From: Flavobacterium sp. CYK-55
GTDB taxonomy: Bacteria > Bacteroidota > Bacteroidia > Flavobacteriales > Flavobacteriaceae
Reading direction: 5' to 3'
Length of the DNA stretch: 64,000 nt
Assembly (NCBI RefSeq): GCF_018413465.1
Contig: NZ_JAHCDK010000007.1
Span: 1 to 64,000 of the forward strand
The first letter of the stretch is position 1, and each line of letters starts with the position of its first letter. The position numbers and the translations under genes were made by a program. Under the pieces are notes generated by a model. It worked only from the letters and a program-made list of their open reading frames with translations, ran no database searches and was not told where the DNA came from. Of this stretch, positions 51,592-60,214 are shown in pieces.

Positions 51592-51627
51592 TAAAAAAAG
51601 CCTGTTTGTCTAAACAGGCTTTTTTAT
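51592..51627. terminator. Bidirectional terminator
   Basis: AAGCCTGTTT / AAACAGGCTT 10-bp stem with a GTCT loop and A/T runs on both sides, between the convergent cytochrome and OB-fold genes. Confidence 0.85.
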
Positions 51628-52031
51628 TAATCCTTTTTTACTAGGGTTACGTCATCCATTTTGTATTCTTGCATTAAATCGTCATAGCCTACATATCTGC
51701 CCTTGAGTGTATATCTTTGCTTTTCTTTGAGTTCTGCAGGCAAGATTGAATCTTTAAAAACTACAACCATGTTATCATCAACATCAGCCGAATGTGTTTC
51801 TGGAATCAAACGGCTAATAACCCCTGTATACTCAATGGTTTTATCAATATACTTCAGATTGGCCAACGAATCATTTTTGGTATAATCTTGATCGAGTTCA
51901 ATTTTGGTAATCTTAAAAGCAGCAACTTCTGAACTAACATCTCTAGCAGCTTGATTGAGATAAAGATAAACTGTAGTTGCTCCCAATCCGAGTATCGCCA
52001 ATGCAATACCCCATTTTTTGTTTTTCATCAT
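51627..52031 (-). CDS. Membrane-anchored OB-fold (tRNA_anti-like) protein
   Basis: A 134-aa protein with an N-terminal hydrophobic helix (about 7-25) and a C-terminal OB-fold of the tRNA_anti-like type (about 55-130: KYIDKTIEYTGVISRL, MVVVFKD, RYTLKGRYVGYDDLMQEYKMDDVTLV). Such domains are common in exported bacterial proteins, without known function. ATG 52031 or 52028 could be the start. The Kir-channel gene lies 24 nt upstream, so they are likely co-transcribed. Confidence 0.75.
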   Translation of the reverse strand: MMKNKKWGIALAILGLGATTVYLYLNQAARDVSSEVAAFKITKIELDQDYTKNDSLANLKYIDKTIEYTGVISRLIPETHSADVDDNMVVVFKDSILPAELKEKQRYTLKGRYVGYDDLMQEYKMDDVTLVKKD

Positions 52032-52055
52032 TTGTTTGTTTAATTAGTTTGTTAT

Positions 52056-53018
52056 TTAGAATTCTATCAGCTTATAGCTGTTGAGTTTGTTCAGATGTAA
52101 AATTGTTCGACTGTCATCGTCACTATCTGAATACATCATTTCAAATTTGGCTCCGTAAACGATTTCATCAAATGTATACGATGTGCTCGCCGATACAGTT
52201 GTGCTGTACATATCATCAAATGCAGTCACATATACGATGAGTTCTCCGTCAATGGATTTAAAATCCTCAGAAGAAAATCCAAAAATCGGACTATTTTCTG
52301 TTATCGGATGAACCAAAGTCCAACTCAGGTTGAGTGAGTTTACTTCAGACAATTCTAAATCAAGAGAATAAAACTTATTGACCATTTGCTCATTTTCTTC
52401 GATAATCATACCTAAAGTAATCTTGGCTTGAGCATTAGTTAGATGTGTGTTTTTGAACGGTGTCAAACGCATCATTAGTGCTTTTTGATTATTCCGATAG
52501 GGTGCTATCAATGCATTGTGTGAAAATTTAAGATAAGCTCTGGGTCGGCTAAATCTTCCGAAAAATAAACCCGTCGCAATCGCGAAACTCAACAAACCCA
52601 CCAAGGCTTCAGTGGCTGCCAAAGCACTGGTTAAAAAACCGTTCGGGCTTATGTGACCATAACCAACCGTTGTAAAAGTTTGCGCACTAAAAAAATACGC
52701 TTTGCCAAATTTGATCCATTCAGAGCCTGAAGAGTCAATACCATTGAGATATTCAACATCAATCAAGTAATAAACTGAAGCAAAAATAAAATTCACAATC
52801 GCATAAAAAGCCAATAAAACCAACAAAAACTTAGCACGAGGCATTTTGAGCATAGTGTGATACCAACTGATTCTATCAAACCAAGTAAGCCCACGCTTTT
52901 GAATATTAGCAGAACCGTCTTTATTGATGAAGCGACCGCCATAGCTAGCTGCGCTTGTTCCGAAACCGGTATTGAAATCAGCCTTGGCTTTGGTGTTGAT
53001 TTTTTTGAGTAAATCCAT
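52056..53018 (-). CDS. Inward-rectifier potassium channel (KirBac-like)
   Basis: A 320-aa channel with two transmembrane helices (about 64-86 and 128-150), a pore helix and the K+ selectivity filter TVGYG (117-121), an N-terminal slide-helix region (TWFDRISWYHTMLKM) and the C-terminal immunoglobulin-like cytoplasmic domain (about 160-320: RPRAYLKFSHNALIAPYRN, WTLVHPITENSPIFGFSSED). All parts of the KirBac family are present and the length is typical. Its physiological role in bacteria is poorly known. Confidence 0.93.
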   Translation of the reverse strand: MDLLKKINTKAKADFNTGFGTSAASYGGRFINKDGSANIQKRGLTWFDRISWYHTMLKMPRAKFLLVLLAFYAIVNFIFASVYYLIDVEYLNGIDSSGSEWIKFGKAYFFSAQTFTTVGYGHISPNGFLTSALAATEALVGLLSFAIATGLFFGRFSRPRAYLKFSHNALIAPYRNNQKALMMRLTPFKNTHLTNAQAKITLGMIIEENEQMVNKFYSLDLELSEVNSLNLSWTLVHPITENSPIFGFSSEDFKSIDGELIVYVTAFDDMYSTTVSASTSYTFDEIVYGAKFEMMYSDSDDDSRTILHLNKLNSYKLIEF

Positions 53019-53174
53019 GCAATTGCTTGTGTAACATCAACCGCAAATAAGCAATTGAACAAAAGCAAAAATATACTTTTTCAAGCTTAAACATTGTTAA
53101 ATAAAATTTCAAAATATATCATTGAATTTCAAAGCTATATAAAATTGTTTTGCTTATTTTTAGTAAAAAAAGCT

Positions 53175-55319
53175 ATGAAACAAAAACTATTTTATCTGTT
53201 GATACTCTTATCGAGTATCTGTCTTGCTATTCCTAAAGCAAGTGCTACGAGTCCGGCCATTGGAGTTACTCTAGCTCGAATTGGACCTTATTACATGTTG
53301 CCAAATTTAGAAGTCAAAATCAAGAATATTGGAGATGAACCTCTGACAAATATTTATGCAACAGAAAACCCGAATGCTCCATCTGAAGGGACATATACTT
53401 TCTTCAACAACATTCCAATACTTCAACCTGGAGAAGTTTATACGGTCGCGATAAGCAAAGACAACCCATCTTGTTTCGATTCAAGCCAAATTATGGTACA
53501 TGCCACAACCATTGGTAATATTGAAATTACCGACTTATCTGCTGACCCTTTCGCTTATAGCAGTGATGGTCTTCTCGGCTCCTATTATAACGATGGCTGG
53601 ACATATTACCAAGCTGAGGAACCTCTCTACAGTAATCAGGAAGGGAATTATTTAGATTTAAACAACAATGGATTGGTGGATGTAGGCGATATCGTCAATT
53701 ACATTTATACTTTTAACACCATGTACTTTAACTTTTTTGGATGCCAACTTATTGATAACAATGCGATTGTTGAAAATCCTATATTTGATATAGTAGACAA
53801 TTACAGTACAACAGGAATTCATTATCTAACTCAAGAGGACGTTGATTTGGGATATGTTTATAATACCTCATATTTGATTGCGCCCAACACATGTTCGCAA
53901 ATTTTTTATTTGAATGACGCATCTTATTGCAGCGGTTGTCCCAATCCCATGGGCGCCAACATCATCACCAAACTAACTTCTTTGTTGCCCAATAAAATTT
54001 CAGGAAGTGTCAAGTTTAACAACAATAACAATTGTGCCACCGCACTCAGTTTTAGTGGTAGACGCGTCCATACTACCGATGGTACTCATGATTACACCAG
54101 TTTTACCAATGCCAATGGAAACTACGAAATCCTGATTCCCAACGGCGGAAATTACACAACATCTGCTTTAAACGGTTTGGGCAGTGGTTTTTCATCGACG
54201 CCAACATCAGTAGCAACTGTGAGTTCAGGCGAAAACGTCAATTACAGCAACACTGATTTTTGTATTGCATCGGTTAATAACCAAACTGATTTGCTCGTGC
54301 ATTTATTCAATGTAAACCAAGCCATTCCTGGTTTTGCAGCCACTTACCGACTGTATTACGAAAACAAAGGCACGACTGCTTTAAACGGAACGCTTACGTT
54401 GCATTACAACAGCAGCATACTGGCTTCATTAAATGCGAATCCCGCTTTTATAAGCGATATCAACGATGATTTGACATGGAATTTTACCAACTTGCTTCCG
54501 TTTGAAAGACGCTATGTTGATATTCAAGCGATGGTGCTGCCACCGCCGGCTGTAAGTTCGGGTATGATTAATACACTAACGCTTATCGGAACTCCAACCG
54601 ATATCAACCCTGCCAACAATACTTATGTTCTGAATCAAACTGTTTTCAGTTCTTTTGATCCGAATGACAAAACGGTTCTTGAAGGTGAAAGCATCACCGC
54701 AAATCAGGCCGCTAATTATCTACATTATGTAACTCGTTTTCAGAATACCGGAACGGCCAATGCCAGAACCGTAGTTGTGAAAGAAACTTTAGACCCAGAT
54801 TTGGATTGGAACACTTTTGAACCCATTGATGCCAGTCATGCCAGCAATGTACAAATCAGAAATGGTAACGAACTCACTTATACTTTCTCGAATATCGATT
54901 TGCCTTATGAATCAGTCAATGAACCCGCAAGTCACGGTTGGTTGGTATATCGCATCAAACCCAAAAGCAATTTTGTGATTGGCGATGTAGCCACGTCAAG
55001 TTCAGACATTTATTTTGATTTTAATCCGGCAGTCATCACCAACAGCGTCAATACTTCGATTAGTCCGCTATCAACGGTAACCGCTATTAAGGATTATTTT
55101 AGTGTTGTACCCAATCCGGCGCAGCAATTTATTGTCATCAGCAACAAAGAAAACTTGACTACCGAATATCAAATTTTATCTACCAACGGACAAACGCTCA
55201 TTAGCGGTACTACGCAAACTTCTGAAAAAGTTGATTTGAGCGAGTTCTCAAAAGGTTTTTATTTGATTAGTCTAAAAACCCAACAAGGCACAGTTACTCA
55301 AAAACTCATCAAAAATTAA
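53175..55319 (+). CDS. T9SS-sorted protein with DUF7619-like module
   Basis: A 714-aa secreted protein; the ATG at 53175 (KQKLFYLLILLSSICLAIPKASA signal peptide) is preferred to 53094. The middle has an SdrD-B-like segment (SGSVKFNNNNNCATALSFSG), then a DUF11/DUF7619-type region (about 495-640: FDPNDKTVLEGESI, LHYVTRFQNTGTANARTVVV, IYFDFNPAVITN) and a type A sorting domain (about 645-714, VVPNPAQQFIVIS ... GFYLISLKTQQG). The last 400 residues parallel the C-terminal part of the protein at 60215-63910. Function unknown; it is expected on the cell surface. Confidence 0.85.
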   Translation: MKQKLFYLLILLSSICLAIPKASATSPAIGVTLARIGPYYMLPNLEVKIKNIGDEPLTNIYATENPNAPSEGTYTFFNNIPILQPGEVYTVAISKDNPSCFDSSQIMVHATTIGNIEITDLSADPFAYSSDGLLGSYYNDGWTYYQAEEPLYSNQEGNYLDLNNNGLVDVGDIVNYIYTFNTMYFNFFGCQLIDNNAIVENPIFDIVDNYSTTGIHYLTQEDVDLGYVYNTSYLIAPNTCSQIFYLNDASYCSGCPNPMGANIITKLTSLLPNKISGSVKFNNNNNCATALSFSGRRVHTTDGTHDYTSFTNANGNYEILIPNGGNYTTSALNGLGSGFSSTPTSVATVSSGENVNYSNTDFCIASVNNQTDLLVHLFNVNQAIPGFAATYRLYYENKGTTALNGTLTLHYNSSILASLNANPAFISDINDDLTWNFTNLLPFERRYVDIQAMVLPPPAVSSGMINTLTLIGTPTDINPANNTYVLNQTVFSSFDPNDKTVLEGESITANQAANYLHYVTRFQNTGTANARTVVVKETLDPDLDWNTFEPIDASHASNVQIRNGNELTYTFSNIDLPYESVNEPASHGWLVYRIKPKSNFVIGDVATSSSDIYFDFNPAVITNSVNTSISPLSTVTAIKDYFSVVPNPAQQFIVISNKENLTTEYQILSTNGQTLISGTTQTSEKVDLSEFSKGFYLISLKTQQGTVTQKLIKN

Positions 55320-55325
55320 AACACC

Positions 55326-55355
55326 AACCCAGTCTGAAAAGATTGGGTTTTTTGT
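55326..55355 (+). terminator. Intrinsic terminator
   Basis: AACCCAGTCT / AGATTGGGTT stem with GAAA loop and T6. Confidence 0.75.
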
Positions 55356-55413
55356 TGATTTGATTTTACCAATAAAGCGGTAAATCAAAAAGCTAATTCA
55401 CTAAATTTGACGG

Positions 55414-55908
55414 ATGAAGTTTATTTTTCGGCACTTCGGTAAAGTTTTTTTGGGTTGGCTCTTATGGCTCAGTTGTTTGAGCTGTGGCTCATCGGTGGTG
55501 AAATCTGTTTCATCAGAGCCAAAAACATCAAAATCTGATGAAAGCAAAATAGTTTTTGTAAGTTTTTTAATTTCAAAACAACCTGAAGGAGAAAGTAAAA
55601 TAGAGTTGCTATCTGTTACCGAAAGCCCCGGAAAACTCAAAAAAAACACTGAAAACAAAAGTTCATTAGAAAATTATCTTACTCTGGAAATCACCAGTTA
55701 TGAAACACCCAATGAAATTATCTGTATTGAGCATCCGCTGTATAAAACGGTTGAATATGTAAACGACAACCATCAGTTGACATCACAATACGTTGAGACT
55801 GATCAAGCTGATTTTTTCATCAGATTTCAAAAAACCGGAAGTACACAAATCAAGGTTTCAGAAACCAGGAAAAAGCAAAAAAGAGAATTAAAAACTTTTA
55901 AAATATAA
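55414..55908 (+). CDS. Lipoprotein of unknown function
   Basis: A 164-aa protein with a lipoprotein signal (FGKVFLGWLLWLSCLSC; LSC lipobox). The mature part is Lys/Ser/Glu-rich with beta-strand-like patterns and no recognised domain. It lies 3 nt upstream of the M64 peptidase gene, with which it must be co-transcribed, so it may be a partner or chaperone for that peptidase (inference). A TAAATTTG box at 55402-55409 is very close to the ATG. Confidence 0.7.
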   Translation: MKFIFRHFGKVFLGWLLWLSCLSCGSSVVKSVSSEPKTSKSDESKIVFVSFLISKQPEGESKIELLSVTESPGKLKKNTENKSSLENYLTLEITSYETPNEIICIEHPLYKTVEYVNDNHQLTSQYVETDQADFFIRFQKTGSTQIKVSETRKKQKRELKTFKI

Positions 55909-55911
55909 GCT

Positions 55912-57315
55912 GTGAAAATTCACTACACTTTACTAGCATTATTTTTAGGAATATCTATTCAATCCCAAACTTTTGAAGTAGTTCCTATCCTTGACAACGG
56001 AAACCCTGACAAGCATCTAAATCTTGTAATTATGGGCGATGGTTATACCGATGTTCAACAAGATGATTTTATCAACACAGCACAAAACATTTCAAATTAT
56101 CTGTTCTCAATATCGCCTTGGAGCACCTATAAAAATTACTTCAATGTTTTTGCCATTAAAGTAATCGCAACGCAAACCGGCGTTAAACATGCCAATACTG
56201 CAAGTGATTGCGCCGACTATTTTACCGAGGTTTCAAACCCAACCAACTACTTCGGGACCAAATTTGATGGCTACGGAATCCACCGCTTGACCATTGTAAC
56301 AAGCAATGTAAAAGTAGCTAATGTGCTTTCGGCCAATTTTCCGAATTATGATTTGGTTTTTATTGTTGGTAATTCTAACGAATATGGCGGTAGCGGAGGT
56401 TCTTATGCCGTTTTTACTGCTGACGAAGCTTCAAGTGAAATTGCAGCGCATGAAATTGGCCATACTTTTGGTCGATTAGCTGATGAATACTACGCCGGCG
56501 ACCAATATTTTCAGGAAAAAGTCAATATGACCCAACAAACTGATCCTAATTTGGTCAAGTGGAAAAACTGGCTTACTGAAGAAACCAATATCGGCATTGA
56601 TCCATATTGTTGTGGTGGAAATTCAGCTCTTTGGTATAAACCGGTGACTAACCAATGTAAAATGGAGCAACTTAATTTGCCGTATTGCGATGTGTGCAAA
56701 GAGGGTATAGTTGAACGTATTCATGCTCTGATTAGCCCTATTGAATCCTACGCACCGAATAATGCAACGGTTATCAATGTCAATTCAGACCCGGTAGATT
56801 TTGCGCTTACTTCACTGATTAGACCGATTCCCAATACACTGCAAATTCAATGGCAACTCGACGGAAACTTTTTAAGTTCAAACGAAAATTACACTTTGAA
56901 TCCGACTACTTTAAGCGATGGCGATCACATACTTACTGCCACCGTTACAGATCAAACCACACTAGTCAGAACCGATAATCACCCTACCATTCATTTTAAT
57001 ACGGTTGCTTGGAATTTGAACAAATCTAATTTGGGTATTCATGCACAACCACATGAAAACACCATTGCGCTCAAAATGTATCCTAATCCTGTAACAAATG
57101 TGGTAAATTTTGAACTTGACTTATTAACTTCGGCAAAAGTTTCAATTGATTTGACTGATGTTACCGGAAAAATTGTCCGTCAAATTTCTGAACGAACAGC
57201 TTCTGCCGGTGTTTCTGAAATCTTGATAGACATGAATGGATTGACTGCGGGCGTATATGTGGCCGAATTGAAAATAGATGGTGCAGCCTATCCGCAGAAA
57301 ATTGTAAAGCAATAA
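55912..57315 (+). CDS. M64-family metallopeptidase with T9SS sorting domain
   Basis: A 467-aa secreted zinc peptidase starting at GTG 55912 (signal IHYTLLALFLGISIQSQ). The catalytic domain spans about 20-270: LNLVIMGDGYTDVQQDDF, NYDLVFIVGNSNEYGGSGG and the zinc site AAHEIGHTFGRLADEYY (HExxH at 180-184, with Asp191 as probable third ligand). A cysteine-rich stretch (CCGGN, CKMEQLNLPYCDVCKEG) follows. An Ig-like linker and a type A sorting domain (about 390-467, LKMYPNPVTNVVNFELD) complete it. M64 includes IgA-cleaving peptidases, but the substrate here is unknown. Confidence 0.9.
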   Translation: MKIHYTLLALFLGISIQSQTFEVVPILDNGNPDKHLNLVIMGDGYTDVQQDDFINTAQNISNYLFSISPWSTYKNYFNVFAIKVIATQTGVKHANTASDCADYFTEVSNPTNYFGTKFDGYGIHRLTIVTSNVKVANVLSANFPNYDLVFIVGNSNEYGGSGGSYAVFTADEASSEIAAHEIGHTFGRLADEYYAGDQYFQEKVNMTQQTDPNLVKWKNWLTEETNIGIDPYCCGGNSALWYKPVTNQCKMEQLNLPYCDVCKEGIVERIHALISPIESYAPNNATVINVNSDPVDFALTSLIRPIPNTLQIQWQLDGNFLSSNENYTLNPTTLSDGDHILTATVTDQTTLVRTDNHPTIHFNTVAWNLNKSNLGIHAQPHENTIALKMYPNPVTNVVNFELDLLTSAKVSIDLTDVTGKIVRQISERTASAGVSEILIDMNGLTAGVYVAELKIDGAAYPQKIVKQ

Positions 57316-57340
57316 AATTGAGTCACGGATATAAAAAATC

Positions 57341-57381
57341 CAAAACGCTTAAATAATAATTCAAAACACTCAAATAATAAT
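57341..57381 (+). promoter_or_regulatory. Two 20-nt direct repeats, possible LytTR operator
   Basis: CAAAACGCTTAAATAATAAT (57341-57360) and CAAAACACTCAAATAATAAT (57362-57381) differ at two positions and are spaced 21 nt, two helical turns. LytTR regulators bind pairs of direct repeats at that spacing. A -7 box TACATTTG lies at 57410-57417. Together they suggest that the downstream kinase-LytTR pair controls its own expression (inference). Confidence 0.45.
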
Positions 57382-57443
57382 CGAGTAAAATTCGCAACTT
57401 GACATACGCTACATTTGTTACGTTAACTTAAAACACAGAAGTT

Positions 57444-59375
57444 TTGAAACGTTTACTTTACATCGTATGTCTGATTTTTCTCTGCACGAGCGGACCATGC
57501 ATCTTCGGGCAAAAACCTTCGGCAAAAAACCTCATCAAACAACTCAAACATACTTCGGCTGATACCGTCAAAGTAAACTTATACAACAAAATCGCCGATC
57601 AATACAAAACAAGTCAGCCTGATTCCCTATTCTATTTTGCTCAAAAAGCGCAAATATTAGCTACTAAAATTCAATATCCGTTGGGGCTTGCTCATGCCTA
57701 CATCAACTTGGGCAATCACGCATTAATTCTCGGAAAATATGAGCAAGCTCTGGAATTCTTTAAACGAGTTGATCGCAAACTAAATACATCGCTCGAAAAT
57801 GAATCTAATCCATTCGTAAAAAACACAAAAGCCAGAGCCTTGGCCAGCATAGCCGTTGTTTATACACAACAAAGCAATTACTACAAAGCGCTTGAATTTT
57901 ATCAAAAAGCACTCAAAATTTATCAAGAAACCGCTGATAAAATCAGTATATCTAAATGTCTCAACAACATTGGAATTGTCTATAAATCTCAATCAAATCT
58001 TACAAAAGCCCTTGAATATCTCAAACAAGCAGTCGCAATTCAAGAGCAAATCAAAGAGCCCAATACCGCGATGACCCTTACCAACATTGGCGTGATTTAT
58101 TTTGAACGCCATCAATATGAGCCGGCAAAACAGTATTATGAACAAGCTGAAAAGTTATTTTCGCAAAACAATAATCCTTTAGGTTCGGCTTTATTGGCCA
58201 ATTATTGGGGTGATTATTTTCAGAAAAAACAACAATCTGAGCAAGCATTATCGGCTTATGAAAAAGCATTGAACTTATATGAATCGATGCAAAACAAATT
58301 TGGCGCTTCGTTGGCTTTGTACAACATCGCAAAATTATACGCTGCGCAAAAGCAATACAATCTAGCGATGCCGTATGTACAAAAATCATTGGCTTATGCT
58401 CAAAACATAGGCGTGCTCGACCAAGCCTATCATTCTGAAAAACTACTCAGCGAAATTTACGCAGCGCTCCATCAAACCGAAGCCTCGTTTGCCCATTATC
58501 GGAATTACATCGCTGCGCGTGACAGCATCAACAATTTAGAGAACAGCAAAAAATTTGCGCAGGCCGAGATGAACTTTGAGTATCAAAAGAAAGAAGCGCT
58601 CCTCGCCGAACAAAACAAACGTCAACGCCTAATAACTCTTTTTATCATTTTGGGCTGTGCTTTTTTGGCTGTAGTGATCATATTACTCTACAACAAACGA
58701 CAAGTTAAACGCAGACTTACACTGCAAAAAGAAGTCGCCGAATACGAACAAAAAGCCTTGCATTTACAAATGAATCCGCACTTTGTGTTTAATTGTTTGG
58801 GCGCGATATCAAGCTTTATCGTACAAAACGGAACCGATTCGGCTCTGAAATATCTGTCCAAATTCTCCAAATTGATGCGTCTGACTTTGGAATATTCAAA
58901 AGGTTCACTGATTCCGATTGACAAAGAAATTGAAAGCTTGCAGAATTATCTTGAACTCGAACAATTGCGCTTTCGTCACAAATTTGAATTCAGCATTAGT
59001 TCAAGCCCGAAGGTTGAGTTCAATATGGGCATTCCGCCCTTGCTGATTCAGCCTTTTGTAGAAAATGCCATATTGCACGGCATGGTTCCCAAAGACGGAA
59101 ACGGCCAAATTGAAATTGCCTTTGATGTGGTTGACCAACAGTTTATATGCACCGTAACCGACGATGGTGTAGGCCTATCTGAATCAAAAATGCTCAAAGA
59201 AAATTCGGTGACCGCACACAAATCAATGGCGTTGGAAATCACCAAAAAACGACTCGAAATCATGGAATCGATTACCTCAAAATCGGCCCAAATCGAAATA
59301 GAAGAACTCAATAATGAGCATCAAAAAGCCGGTACGCGCGTGACTTTGCGATTGCCTATTCAATACATTCCTTAA
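57444..59375 (+). CDS. TPR-containing LytS-type sensor histidine kinase
   Basis: A 643-aa kinase starting at TTG 57444 (KRLLYIVCLIFLCTSGPCIFGQ signal; no better in-frame start). The periplasmic part has six to seven TPRs (about 45-360, YINLGNHALILGKYEQALEFF and on). One transmembrane helix follows (about 396-417), then the His_kinase domain with LQMNPHFVFNCLGAIS (His446) and a HATPase domain (GIPPLLIQPFVENAILHG, VTDDGVGL). This is the LytS/YehU type, different from the HisKA_2 kinase at 14125. Its partner regulator begins 10 nt downstream. Confidence 0.92.
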   Translation: MKRLLYIVCLIFLCTSGPCIFGQKPSAKNLIKQLKHTSADTVKVNLYNKIADQYKTSQPDSLFYFAQKAQILATKIQYPLGLAHAYINLGNHALILGKYEQALEFFKRVDRKLNTSLENESNPFVKNTKARALASIAVVYTQQSNYYKALEFYQKALKIYQETADKISISKCLNNIGIVYKSQSNLTKALEYLKQAVAIQEQIKEPNTAMTLTNIGVIYFERHQYEPAKQYYEQAEKLFSQNNNPLGSALLANYWGDYFQKKQQSEQALSAYEKALNLYESMQNKFGASLALYNIAKLYAAQKQYNLAMPYVQKSLAYAQNIGVLDQAYHSEKLLSEIYAALHQTEASFAHYRNYIAARDSINNLENSKKFAQAEMNFEYQKKEALLAEQNKRQRLITLFIILGCAFLAVVIILLYNKRQVKRRLTLQKEVAEYEQKALHLQMNPHFVFNCLGAISSFIVQNGTDSALKYLSKFSKLMRLTLEYSKGSLIPIDKEIESLQNYLELEQLRFRHKFEFSISSSPKVEFNMGIPPLLIQPFVENAILHGMVPKDGNGQIEIAFDVVDQQFICTVTDDGVGLSESKMLKENSVTAHKSMALEITKKRLEIMESITSKSAQIEIEELNNEHQKAGTRVTLRLPIQYIP

Positions 59376-59385
59376 AATTCAAAAA

Positions 59386-60147
59386 ATGATTACAGCATTA
59401 TTAGTAGACGACGACGAACATTTACGCACCGGTCTTAAAGCGCTTTTAGACCGATATACCAACGATATTGCTATTGTGGGTGAAGCCGAAAGCGTCAAAA
59501 CGGGCATCGCCGCCATTGAAAAATGGCAACCGCAAGTCCTTTTTTTGGATATCCACCTGAGCGACGGAACGGGTTTTGACATTTTAGAACAACTGGCGCT
59601 AAAACAAGGAAAAATCAAAGCGCATATTGTGTTCATCACCGCCCATGAACAATATGCTGTAAAGGCTTTCCGGTTTAGCGCGCTTGATTTCTTGCTCAAA
59701 CCTGTTGATTTTGAGGAATTGCAAAACACGATGGCCAAAATCAAAGCGGCCACCGGAAAAGACAATTCGTTCGAGCACATTGATTTGTTGCTTGAGAACA
59801 TTCGCAAAAAAGTCGACAATTACAAGCGAATTGCCCTATCAACCAGCGACGGGATTCATCTTTTTGAAGTTTCTGACATTATTCGCTGCGAAGCCAAAGC
59901 CAACTATACTCAATTTTACATCAAAAATCACAAACCTGTTTTAATTTCAAAAACACTCAAAGAATACGAAGAATTGCTCAGCGAACATGGATTTGAACGC
60001 GTACATCAATCTCACCTGATCAATTTGGCCTACTTAAAATCATATATCAAAAATGACGGCGGTTATGTGATTATGGCCGACCAATCAAATATTCCGATTG
60101 CGCAGAGCAAAAAAGAAAAATTACAGGAATTGATTAGAGCCTTATAG
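59386..60147 (+). CDS. LytTR-family response regulator
   Basis: A 253-aa regulator: receiver domain about 1-120 (ALLVDDDEHLR, phosphoacceptor Asp55 in VLFLDIHLSDG, Lys in FLLKPVDF) and LytTR DNA-binding domain about 150-250 (VSDIIRCEAKANYTQFYI, RVHQSHLINLAYLKSY). It is paired with the upstream LytS-type kinase. The next gene, a surface LRR protein, follows by 67 nt and could be co-transcribed or a target. Confidence 0.93.
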   Translation: MITALLVDDDEHLRTGLKALLDRYTNDIAIVGEAESVKTGIAAIEKWQPQVLFLDIHLSDGTGFDILEQLALKQGKIKAHIVFITAHEQYAVKAFRFSALDFLLKPVDFEELQNTMAKIKAATGKDNSFEHIDLLLENIRKKVDNYKRIALSTSDGIHLFEVSDIIRCEAKANYTQFYIKNHKPVLISKTLKEYEELLSEHGFERVHQSHLINLAYLKSYIKNDGGYVIMADQSNIPIAQSKKEKLQELIRAL

Positions 60148-60214
60148 GAACCAATTATTCAAAAAATCAGAGATTATGAAACCAGATCAATACTCCATAC
60201 CAAATTTGAAGATT

